Shown one piece after another: positions 1-10,031 of a DNA stretch of 64,000 bases. The notes below the pieces were generated by a model. It ran no database searches and was not told where the DNA came from. It was given only the letters and a program-made list of their open reading frames with translations. A program made the translations under genes and the position numbers. Location of the stretch: the NCBI GenBank assembly GCA_903772945.1, contig CAICTM010000286.1, positions 1-64,000 on the forward strand. Reading direction: 5' to 3'. Origin of the DNA: Seminavis robusta (taxonomy: Eukaryota; Bacillariophyta; Bacillariophyceae; Naviculales; Naviculaceae). Numbering within the stretch: the first letter of the stretch is position 1; the number at the start of each line of letters is the position of its first letter.

Positions 1-1386
1 AGTAGAGAAGATTCTGTGCATGTCTGCCCTACAACAGATTGAGTACCAGCCTTTGGACAACACAGTGTCACCCAGTAACACAGCCCACCAACCAACAACA
101 CCCCTTGATCCCCACCACTGCCTCTACTGGCTATAGCGTGACTTCTCCAGTTTTCCTGAAAGAATCCCTAACAGCCTTGGCTCTGATACCATCTTCTCCT
201 GCAGTAGTGGTATACCTGCACCAGACTTGGCACAGCCTTTGATCCAGTGGCAACAACAACCCAACAACTTGATATAAACCTTGATTACCAGTGCTCAGTG
301 CATTGCCCTTGAATACACCTTCTACATCAATCATCTCGCCACCTCACAAGCAACCTCCATTGCTTGCGTTGAAGCAACGACACCACAGTCAACACTCCAG
401 GATACACAACTCTCCCACCAACCCACCTACCACCCACCATGACTCCCCCATGTCTACCCCCTACTTCACTCAAACCCAAGGTCCTCACAGACATTCCCCC
501 ACTCCCCCCACTTCACCCAACCAACCACATCCACATCCTCCGCAGACTCCACAACACCACTCCCAGATGATCAGCCAAAGCTCCTAGAGCATGCAGCCAT
601 CTTGAGGATCACACCCTTCCGAATCACACCTACCCTATCAGGGAGGATCCTTTGTTCTCACCCTTGAACACAGGCACGCCTCTATCCTACAACACACCAT
701 CAACCATGCTACATCCCAACTCCTACAACAACACTCAAACCCAACAGGATCTCCCTCCTGCCCCTGGCACCAGCCCATTCCAGTGCCCCCTTATCCTCCT
801 TCTATTGACTCAACAACCCCTCGAACAGCCCACAACACTCCAGCAGCCACTGTGCCTCCTCTTGGGAACCACACACTGCCAGTGTGTCATTTGACCCCAT
901 CTTCTGCCTGCTTGTTGGCCTCTATCTAACAATTTTTGGCATTGGATGGGTTACACCCTGCTCTGGTCCAGCCTGAGGAGTACCACCTCCTACGGGCTCT
1001 GCTGGCACTTGCCTTGCATGCCAAGGCCCTTGCCACAGCTTGGACCTGATCACCCAGACACACTTACTGGCGAGCACTCTTTGGTCTGGCAATCTAACTG
1101 GTCCTCACGGTCCCTATGGTGTAATGGTTTCAATACCGAAAAAATCCTGTGTAAGCCCCTGTAAACCCAGGTTTTGCGCTGAGGTTCTCTATCAATGTGC
1201 TCACCCCCTACCCAGGGCACTGTCTACTTGGTGCTGGCTCCACGTTGGGCCAGTGGATGAGGTCATGTTGATTGGGCAAATAAGTAGATGACGACTCAGC
1301 TAGGTGGGGGCTTCCCCACCCATTGCCCGCGTCACAAAAGCCACTCCGTGGCCATAGTTTGTTAAACTAACGAGTAATTTACAACC
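1..1386. other. C-rich strand-asymmetric intergenic DNA
   Basis: No convincing gene. From about 40 to 900 the plus strand is strikingly poor in G and rich in CCA, CAAC and CCT words, so the short open frames here translate to low-complexity Pro/Thr/His/Gln runs and are composition artefacts. Similar asymmetric DNA, on the opposite strand, occurs at 24720-25050 and 46497-46700. The segment ends at the 3' end of the minus-strand retroelement ORF; no long terminal repeat could be recognised. Confidence 0.5.
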
Positions 1387-1397
1387 TACACTAGCTT

Positions 1398-3962
1398 TTA
1401 GCGTAGTGCACTGCCCTTTCGTCCTCGAGATTTGGAAGAGGTGACAGTAACGAACCCAGAAGAGTCTGGAGTGCCGTCAGAGACCGGTGTTGTTGTAGGG
1501 ATCATGGCAGAGGATGTCGTTATTGTTGCAGGTGCGAGCGCAGCAGGAGTCTGCCTGAGCACTCGGCGTTGTCGGACAGCCTTGCGGATTCCATGGGTGC
1601 CTTTGATGTGGCGCATGGAGGAGTCTTCCGGGAAGTCAGCCTCGCTTGGTGTCGCGAAACTGAGGTCAGTGTCGATATCGACTCCAATATCAGAGGAAGG
1701 ATCGAGTTGGAGTTGGGAAATATCGAGCGCTAGTGAATCTGGATCATCAGCGGGTATCTCTGCAATAGGTGCCTCCTCGACGGGTGCTTCTTCCGCTGTA
1801 AGATTGGCCAAGAGCTGTTGTTCAAGCTTGGTGGCAGCTTGACGCTGACGAAGCAAGAGTGTATCGCCAGGTTGCTGAATCTGATGGTATGGTGGAGCCA
1901 TGAGTGTGCCAATCACAGGAGGTGCCGTAGGATCCAGCTGTGCTTCCATAGCTGAGGAGATGCGTCGACGTGTCCAGAGGTCGAAGGGTTCATTGCATAG
2001 AACTTGCGGGTCGAAGGTGTGGTACCCTGTGTGATCCTCTTGGATTTGCTGTTGGATACTCGTATCAATAGCCTCGTATTGGGAGGTACCGTAAGCAAAC
2101 TGTGAGAAAGCCTGATCACCGGATGGAAAGATTGTTTCTCCATCGTCGAGTGCGGGCATTGAAGGATCCGCTTCGTTGGGTACGTCGAGGAGGTCCACCG
2201 GTGTCGTCGTATTTTCACGAGAGGTTTGTGTTTGGCTGTCCTCGGATTCATCAGAGAAATATACGAAGGGTTGCCAATCAGGGTCAATCTCTGGCTCGCT
2301 GAACAACATCTCGTGGGAGTAGGACTCGTAGGATGAGCGATCAACCTCGTGGACTCGTACCTCGCGTGTAGCCGTATTGGTCGGCTGTGATAGGACGGAC
2401 GCGATATCACCAGCGAAGGACGTTGGCGTTGAATGCGTCTTGTTGCACGCGAGCTGCAACAGGTCAGTGTCCATCTTGTTGGACTTGGTTTGGTGCGAGG
2501 ACACTTCTAGGTTGCCTGCTCGTGGCGTGGTGTTGCCCACGTCGAGGAGGTCGTGGGAGTTGACTGAGCGGGTTGGGCGTGATTGCCCAGAGTTGTGGTG
2601 ACTACGTCGAACAGCTAAGTCAGCCGTGTAGTCAAGGATGCTCTTCTTGCCCTGCTCGGAGATATTATCCCATGCCTCTTGATCCGACTTGGACAACGAC
2701 CGCCATGTGGTTGCGTTCATCATGACCTTGCGTGGACCACGAGTGTCTGTCTGATGGGCTTCCAATAGGACCTCCACCGGTGTATCCATATCGTGGACGA
2801 ACACCTCATAGGTGTCGTCACAGGTTTCCGCTGTACCATCATCGAAGAGAATTTCGTGTTGGTAGGTGCGACGACGAGCGTTGCTTCGAGAGCGTGTGGA
2901 CGTCGCATGATTTGCATTGTCATGCAGTTGTGCTTGCTCGAGAAGGGCTGCTCGGTATTGTTCGAGCGTATACTGGAAGGTGTCGCCTGCAGCTTTCTTG
3001 GTTTGCAGTGCGAGACGTCGTACAGGGGCGAGATTTGGTGCCTTGGAGATTGAGCGTTCCTAGAAACGTGCCCCCTATTGGTCAGTGTACGGCTCGTCGC
3101 TGATCTCATTGTACTGCCGAAATTGTTCGAGGAAGTTGGAGATGAAACCAGATTGGGACCCTCTCCATACACCTTCTGCGATATGGGCGGAGGTGAGATA
3201 ACACGAAATCTTATCCGAGCGCAGGGTTGCGACCATGGACTTGGAGTAATGTTCGTCAATTGCCTTCCAGATCGCACGAGTGTCCTTGTCGGTTTCGTTG
3301 GCAAGGACGACAGATCGTGCCTGTGCTTCTTGGAAGATGTCTTCGAAGGTCTTGTACATCCATTCTCGTTGTTTCTCGTCTAGTTTGACGTTGGTGACCG
3401 TGAAGCCAGAATCAATAAGGTGGGAGAGACCTTGAGATTTGAGCGTGTTGAGGAAGTTCTTCCTCCATTTGATGAAGACTGATTCGTCGCGAAACTCTCT
3501 GAACTCTGAGCGGACGGGCTTGTTGTTCTTGTCCCAAAGTGCGATTGCACGCTCCCCATCGGTCATCGTGGCATCGCTGCGTCTCATTTGTTGCCATGGG
3601 ACGATTTCGCCGTGTGGCTGGAAGAGTCCAACTCTGAAAGCGTCGAGCGCGTCGGCCGTCAGTGATACGATGCGGATGGGTGCCTTCCTCTTGAACGACC
3701 AATGGTGATACATCTGTATCGCCGCGAGCAGTAGCTTCTTCCTGGTGAGAGGTACTGGTCTTGGAGCGCCGTGGGTGTCGTCGGAAGCTTGGAGATCCAT
3801 AACTTCATCTTTGGTGAGAAATACTAGGAGATCCATCCATCCGTCGATTCCTTGTTCAGACAGTGCGATGCGCATGTGAGATGCATTGTACCCTGTGGTG
3901 GAAGCCTCTTCGCCGCATAGGTTGCATAGGACATGCTTGAGCTTGGCTGGTTCATCGGCCAT
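1398..3962 (-). pseudogene. Copia-like (diatom CoDi type) gag-region ORF interrupted by two TAG codons
   Basis: One continuous minus-strand frame of 855 codons runs from the ATG at 3962 to the TAA at 1398. It is broken only by two in-frame TAG codons about 12 nt apart near 3061-3075. The upstream 295-aa part starts MADEPAKLKHVLCNLCGEEA and resembles the gag-like proteins of diatom Copia elements. The downstream part carries an FDDGTAE block followed by WRSLSKSDQEAW and a long acidic, Ser/Thr-rich tail. No protease, integrase or reverse transcriptase motif follows, so this is a gag-only derivative or a truncated element. No LTR pair was found on either side. Family assignment is from remembered resemblance, not a search. 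Confidence 0.6.
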
Positions 3963-5288
3963 CTTGATGGAGGTGTGGCAGTGCGTAACTGCGACTAGTT
4001 AATCTGCTAACGTGAGGAAATACTACTTGAATAGAGGGATCTTGTAGAGGTAGCTACCATCCAACGAGATCAACTGCAACTATTCAAGACGAGTGCAAAG
4101 TAAATGCAAAGTTCGCTTCTTAGTAATTCATAATCTGTGTTGTGAGCTTTGATTGATGCGATCAGTAAAGCTAGGTCGTAGCGTGTTAGATCAATGCATC
4201 GTGGTAGTTGATCTTGATTCATACGGAAGTCAACGTGGTATCTGCGGGAAACGGTTCGTTGGTAGGATGCTTTACTCCTGTCGAATACTCCAAATCACCG
4301 TGTCCTTTGGTTTTGTTGAGAACGTATTCTTGCCAGCGTTATCTGTTTCATCGTGTTGACCCATAAAGCATGACTCAATCTACTCACGGGTACTCTGAGT
4401 CGTGGGAGGAACTGTAACGCTTTCACAGTGATACCAGTAGCACTGATGGCGCCGGTTGTACCAGTCATAGTGTCAGGATCGGATGAAGACATGGTCAATG
4501 TTGATCTATGGGACAGGGGCGACGCAGAGGCATAGCTTGCTAGACTAGCTAGAGGCAGAGCTTGAAGCTGCCAGTGTGCCGAATTGTGGGCTTCGGCATT
4601 GCTTTCATGTTGGGCACACAGACCAAATTGGGTGTATGCCTCCCTGTGTAGAGAATGTACTGGAGGGTACAGCATATTCTCCTTGTGGTTTCAGATTCTC
4701 TCTGTCGGCTCGTTTCTGGGTTGGGTTTTGACGCCTGGGGATGAGCAAACTTGCCCATGGCTCTGTGTTGAATTTGTTAGAGCCTTTTTGTAAAAATTGT
4801 TTGCGCTAAGCCAATCTTTTACTTTGGCTGTTTTTCTCTATTGGATTTGATTAGATTGCATTGGATTAGATTAGATTGGATTGCATTGAATTACAGTTTA
4901 CTATATAAATAACAGTACTATTTGGAAACCAATCCAATCCAATTCAATGCAATCCAATCCAATGCAATCCAATTAAATTTATCTCTTGGCAAAATACGAA
5001 TTTCGTCTTTTTAACTGATTTTGGCAAGTCACACTCCATTACAATTAATACAGGGCTACAGTATTGCAAGATTTGCCCATCCCCCCTGAGGGCTGTCTTG
5101 CCCTAACTCTACCGTACCTAACTCTAATCATGAAGAAAAAGATCTCTTTCGAAAGACGTGTCAGTCACAAGCTTCTTTTTGTCAAAAAGACCATCGATGC
5201 CAGTGGTGGCATTACTTCGATACAGGAACATCCTTGGATCCTATTGTACACCTCAAGTCTTATTTTTAATTGAACGAAAAGCAGAGCA
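3963..5288. other. Intergenic region with retroelement 5' leader and fold-back
   Basis: Upstream of the gag ORF lies an untranslated leader without a recognisable primer-binding site or LTR. Minus-strand open frames at about 4295-4675 have no recognisable domain. The segment also contains the fold-back repeat at 4840-4980. The last 300 bp before the hydrolase start at 5289 presumably hold its promoter, but no specific element is visible. Confidence 0.4.
4840..4980. repeat. Fold-back inverted repeat of an ATTGGATTGCATTG-type word
   Basis: The left arm repeats ATTGGATT/ATTGCATT words on the plus strand and the right arm carries the complementary AATCCAATGC words. A perfect 18-bp inverted pair lies at 4875-4892 and 4941-4958, within imperfect arms of about 50 bp separated by an AT-rich loop of about 48 bp. 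It could extrude as a cruciform or be transcribed as a hairpin. It may be a MITE-like or microsatellite-derived structure. Confidence 0.75.
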
Positions 5289-6320
5289 ATGGTAGCCAAC
5301 GCACTCCAAGATCGCCGAGGCGTCGATTTTGCCCGAAATGTGGCCATTGTGGCCGGTGTGGTGGCGATCATTTGCCTTGTTTTGGGAGCCCCCTTGGCCG
5401 CCTTGATATTGATGGTGGTTGGTTTCAGTGCGGGAATGACTTGGGAAGTAATCACGCGGCCTCCTCCGAACAATCCGGCTCATTTTCTGAAGCGATTTCG
5501 AGAGCTCTCGCCGCCACGACCCGTGTTGGTCTGCCTTGGAGATTCGCTGACCCATGGTCGTGTCTCGGACAATTGGACCGTCAAGATTCCTCCTCGGGTT
5601 GCCGCCAAAATGAAATTTGACCAACCTGCTCCAGGTGATTTCCAAGATCCCGTGTGGGTGGTCAATGCCGCTCAAAACTCCATTACTTCTTGGACCGTCA
5701 TGAGAGAACGTTTGCAATCTGCGTTGGCGTGCTACCCAGATTACATTATTGTCATGATTGGTACCAACGATGTTCTCTCCATATATTCTCCAATGGCTTG
5801 CAGAGACAAGGTGAAAACCTTTCTGTTGCCAGAAGCACCCACCATGGCGGGTTTTAGGCGAAATATGACGGAGATTGTCGATTTTCTCACCAAAGCATCC
5901 CCCAAGACAGAAGTGGGACTTTGTACCTTGCCACCCTTTGGAGAAAATCTAGGGAGCGAGGGCAATAAACTCGTCAAGGAAGCCAACGAAATTGTTCATA
6001 GCATTGTCGATTCGCATACCAGTGACAAAGTCAGTGTCTTGGAGATTGGAGAAAGGCTACAGAGTCAAATCGTCCAGCGAAATGATGGTGGGAAAAAAGC
6101 AATGGAACCCATGATGATGATGCCTTTGCAAGCTGTTCAGGCTCCGCTGCACAGCCTGTTGGGAGCATCTTGGAATTCCATGACATTCATGTCGTCTGGG
6201 TGCATATTGCATGATACTCTTCATATCAACGAAGATGGGGGCGATGTTATTGCCGATGTTGTCACTGAATGGTTATTCCAAAAGAATATTCACAAAGCAA
6301 TTGCTGTCAAACAGTTCTAA
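5289..6320 (+). CDS. SGNH/GDSL-type hydrolase with N-terminal membrane segment
   Basis: Single-exon ORF of 343 aa. Residues 17-52 form one or two hydrophobic segments, suggesting a signal anchor. The SGNH blocks then appear in order: GDSLT at 84-88 with Ser86 as nucleophile, GTND at 158-161 (block III), and DTLH at 309-312 giving the Asp/His of the triad. Length and block spacing suit a lipase/esterase or acyl-hydrolase. The substrate cannot be told from sequence. The start ATG follows GAGCA and the upstream frame is closed. The gene is convergent with the carrier gene at 6749. Confidence 0.85.
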   Translation: MVANALQDRRGVDFARNVAIVAGVVAIICLVLGAPLAALILMVVGFSAGMTWEVITRPPPNNPAHFLKRFRELSPPRPVLVCLGDSLTHGRVSDNWTVKIPPRVAAKMKFDQPAPGDFQDPVWVVNAAQNSITSWTVMRERLQSALACYPDYIIVMIGTNDVLSIYSPMACRDKVKTFLLPEAPTMAGFRRNMTEIVDFLTKASPKTEVGLCTLPPFGENLGSEGNKLVKEANEIVHSIVDSHTSDKVSVLEIGERLQSQIVQRNDGGKKAMEPMMMMPLQAVQAPLHSLLGASWNSMTFMSSGCILHDTLHINEDGGDVIADVVTEWLFQKNIHKAIAVKQF

Positions 6321-6748
6321 TAATATGATACTACGTGTATCAGTATTGCTGGTTTGCTGGTAATTTTCCTTTAGAACTGCTGGCTATTTTCAACTGTAAG
6401 TACACTACTACTAGACTATGGAACAATACAAGCAAATGAAGCTATTTGGATAGCAAAGAAGCCTGGAAAAGCAAGGTCTTGCTTTTCCAGTGAATTGCTG
6501 CAAGATACTTGCAACGAGTTCTTGACGCTGAACCGTGCAGGAAGGTTTGTACTTGGCCTTTCCAGCGTTTCTTTCAGCTACATGTAGGAGCGGTATCATG
6601 ATGATTTGTTGGTTAGAACAATGAATGCCATCAGATTGTATGGATCCTTCACTACTTTACTATAAACTATGGTACTGTCATCTGTTAAAATGCATAAACT
6701 ATACGAAGCAGAAGTACCTAATTTTTTTGTCGGATATACACTTGTTAT
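6321..6748. other. Convergent intergenic region with a 13-bp perfect hairpin
   Basis: Lies between the 3' ends of the hydrolase (plus) and carrier (minus). It contains a perfect inverted repeat, CTGGAAAAGCAAG at 6463-6475 and its complement at 6478-6490, with a 2-nt spacer. No gene is seen. The hairpin might contribute to 3'-end formation or transcript separation, but that is inference. Confidence 0.55.
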
Positions 6749-8029
6749 TCATTCCACAATGGTGAATTCCCCCAGCCATCCTCGCACAACTTCGTAGGTC
6801 AGAAACATGAGAGCTGAATTTGGGACAACCTTCATCAAGTGTACCCCCATTCCAGCGTACAGGCCTTGTCTTCCCTCTTCCTTGGCAATGAGCCCAAGCG
6901 TCTGCCACATCCCACTGTACTTGAACATGCCACCACGGGACTGTTCGCGCAGTCGAGTTCTGGCCACTTCATGAGGATATGTCACTATTGCGGCAGCCAT
7001 TTTGGCAGCTGCAGCTGATACAAAGTAGGTGGCTTTGGAAAGCTGATCGGTTGGGGGAAGCCCCTCGGCAGCACGCTGCTTGTTTTTCTGTTTGATGAGG
7101 CGAGATTTGAATTGTTCATAGAGTATAAATTGCATCGCTCCTTCTGTGCAGCCCCAGTAGCTGGCAGTAATGCCCTTGTAAAATCCTCCAATTCCTTCTT
7201 CTCGGAAGATGGTGGAAATTGCGTCTCGATATCCAGCATACACAACTTGACCGGCAGATTGATCAGCCATTATTTGCATTCGTGTTCGAACCATCCAGAT
7301 TGGATTCGTCAAGGTATTCCCAACTATTCCTGCCACCAACCCCGAAACCAACGCATTAGGGACAGATCCCTCTTCCGCATAGCGCCCCATTGCAACTTTG
7401 CAACGTTGATAGGAATAAAAGTAGGCTGAGCGGGATGGAATAATTCCTACCAGAGTGGGTGGAAGTCCTCTGAAAAACCCTGCAAAACCGTCCTTTTCCA
7501 TAATCTTTTTGGCAAGGCCCACCGGGCTTCGGGTCCCAAACAAGCCTCCATCTGCGACATTGGACGATTGCAACTGGGTTTTGATGACCTCCAGTGGATT
7601 GGTGATTGTGGATGCTACCGTTCCTGCAAGACCACCCGAAAAAAGACTATATAGGAGAAATTCAAGAATGTGTTTAGTGGCCTGAAATCGAGGTTGAAAA
7701 CTCTAAAAATAAAAGTCTATAAAGGATCCTTCCAAGATTTCATGATACCCTGTTACTCACTTGAAGGCTTCCATTTGCCTGGCTGTCATGGTTTTCATCA
7801 CAGCAGCAGCACCGCCTCGAGTTTTCTTCCAGGTGTCTTTGCTTGGCCCCGCCATTTTTTGTTGATTCAATTCTGTCGAAGGGCATTGGCTCTGGCAAGG
7901 GTTTCTTCGAACATGAAAGGCAAATCTTGGAAATGGGGGAGCGGCAGCGGAGCACGGTGCAATATTCAGAAGAAATGCGGCAAGCAGCAGAAGGAAGCCC
8001 CTACTGGTGGGAAAAACTGTTTGTATCAT
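6749..8029 (-). CDS. Mitochondrial carrier family protein, pyrimidine-nucleotide carrier-like, with N-terminal presequence
   Basis: Two exons: 8029-7761 and 7646-6749, intron with GTGAGT donor and ATATAG acceptor; 388 aa. Three carrier repeats are visible with signatures NPLEVIKT, NPIWMVRTRMQ and YPHEVARTRLRE. The NPIW and YPHEVARTRLRE forms are those of the SLC25A33/36 (RIM2) pyrimidine nucleotide carriers, so exchange of nucleotides across an organelle inner membrane is the likely role. The longest start adds a hydrophobic leader (MIQTVFPTSRGFLLLLAAF) ahead of an alternative start MAGPSK at 7855. The leader resembles a secretory signal more than a mitochondrial presequence. Location is therefore uncertain between mitochondrion and plastid envelope. 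Confidence 0.8.
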
Positions 8030-8554
8030 GGCGGAAAGGTTGGGGGGATTTGTGCCTTTCGCAAAATGAAAGTGGAGACACGATGGGAATGGAATCTAAC
8101 AAAAAGTATGAGCTAAAGGCGCAGCAAATTCCAATGGCTGGCTGAGACGAATCCACTTGATCCAATGATCCAATGGCTTGGACGATAAATAATGATAGTT
8201 TGATCCACTCCCTTGACTTGCCAAAAAGCTGTGGACGGCATCAGTTTCGAGCAAAGATTCGATCATTCGCCTCCATTATTTTTGATGGTGCCATGAAAAC
8301 TGATGGCCAAAGGAACCTTCCAGAATTCTCAATCCAAGCAAACTTACGTCAGTATTAACTCTAACTCTATGACAACAGGGATTATCGCACCGATACCCTT
8401 CACCTTAGTCATTCGGGAATGAGACAGTCCTGGTCTGACTCAGTCCCGATCGAAGAACCTTTCTTTTTCGGATCCTTTTGTCGGCGACCATGGCCAAACT
8501 CATCGATCGTACAGCTGCAGTTTACAAAACTTGTTTAACCTCTTTGGTATCACC
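8030..8554. promoter_or_regulatory. Divergent intergenic region between carrier and methyltransferase genes
   Basis: About 525 bp separates the head-to-head start codons of the carrier (minus) and the plastid methyltransferase (plus), so both promoters must lie here or in the first exons. No TATA box or known diatom element was identified with confidence. Small open frames here are not supported. Confidence 0.4.
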
Positions 8555-10031
8555 ATGAAGCTCTCTTGCACGGTACCAGCACTGCTGGGCCTCAGCTGCT
8601 TGGCCGGCACTAATGCTTTCCAAATGCCACCATCCAGTCGACAGAATCATGTCTCCCTCCAAGCAGCCACGACGTCAGAACCAACCGCAATCAGTGATGA
8701 GGCCAAAGCTGCAAAGGAAGAGCTCTTGCAGTTACTTGGAACACGGGGATTTCAAGATCCAGTGTTGGCTGACCCTGATACGAAAGAACCGATTCGAGTG
8801 GTGACATCAGGAATTATTATGGGTGGCAATGGCCAACGAAAAAAGATTGATCTTCAATCCTCTACCAATAACTATCGAGGTAGCTCGGATACCTTCTTCA
8901 ATTTGCTAGAGGCGGTTCAGTCAGCGGACAATGCCGATTCCGATAGCAGCAGGTCGGGTCTCGTCGCTGAAGCCGCCAAGAGATTGATCCCGTTCATCCC
9001 CCCTCCTCTTCGGTCGCCACTGGCCACGGCTGGATTTCCCGTCGGAGAAGACTATGGTGGGTACCGGTAGCTATGGCTCGTTGTTTGCTTTTTTATGACA
9101 GTGTTCCTCCCGGTCTAACTGGTTATTGTTATTCCTTGCAAACTGGTACCGTATGTAGTGCCCATGAGAGAGTAAGTTCAAATCGCCATGCTGTAGTTTG
9201 TCGTTCTTGCCGGGGCCTAACGCTCACATTCTTTGCTCCCACAACTTACTTGACTACGCACAGCTTGTTCACCAGCCCAAGTGTATCCTTTGCCTACGAA
9301 AGAGGCTGGCGCCAGGGATTCGCCGCAGCAGGATTTCCAGGGCCTGACAAGGAAGCCGAGTTTGCCATGGACTACTTCGCGCCAGCGATTGCCAAGGCTG
9401 AAGGATCCAATGTTCTAGTCGATATGAGTTGTGCTACTGGTAGGCGACCAAACCGACGATCGGATGCTTAGTTTACATCATCGTGACCCTTTGTCGACTT
9501 GTCTTGCACTCAACCCAAACATTCTCTTGCATTGCAGGTCTTTTCACTCGTCGATTTACCAAGAGTGGCAAGTACGACCGGGTTCTCGGTTGTGACTACT
9601 CGGCATCCATGCTGCAAGAGGCTCGGCGTAGAATCAAGGCGGATCCAAGCCTTTCCCCGGAGAGACGACAGTCGCAGTTGGACCTGGTTCGGTGCGACGT
9701 TGGCAGGATACCAATGAAGTCCGAGTCCGTTGATGCGTTTCATGCTGGTGCTGCCATGCATTGTTGGCCCGAACTGCCGAAGGCTGCATCTGAGATTTAT
9801 CGCGTACTGAAACCTGGAGGAAGATACTTTGCCACTACATTCCTCTCAAGCTACTTCGGAACCCTTCAATCGGCTGAAGGAGGCGCTACTGGCCCATCCA
9901 GGCAAGCTTTCCAGTACTTCGCATCCACCCAAATGCTTCGTGAGCTGATGGAAGAAGGGGGCTTTTCGAGGGAGAAAATCTCGGTCGAAGTGATCGAGCC
10001 CTCTGCAGTGATTATCCGTTGCGAAAAGTAA
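8555..10031 (+). CDS. Plastid-targeted SAM-dependent methyltransferase
   Basis: Three exons: 8555-9060, 9264-9439, 9538-10031; GT-AG introns; phases join cleanly to 391 aa. The N-terminus MKLSCTVPALLGLSCLAGTN-A|FQ is a signal peptide with an A-F junction, the bipartite targeting signature of diatom plastid proteins. Class I methyltransferase motifs follow: VDMSCATGLFTRRF (motif I, degenerate from GCGTG), LGCDYSASML, HAGAAMHCWPE, and VLKPGGRYFATTF. The block SFAYERGWRQGF is shared with plant plastid (plastoglobule) methyltransferases of the At1g78140/At2g41040 type, as far as I recall. The substrate is unknown, perhaps a quinone or lipid. Exons 2-3 are duplicated at 15684-16451. Confidence 0.85.

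Noticed and set aside
291-587. 98-codon Pro/His/Thr-rich plus-strand frame
   Set aside because: Low-complexity translation of C-rich DNA; no domain, no splice signals.
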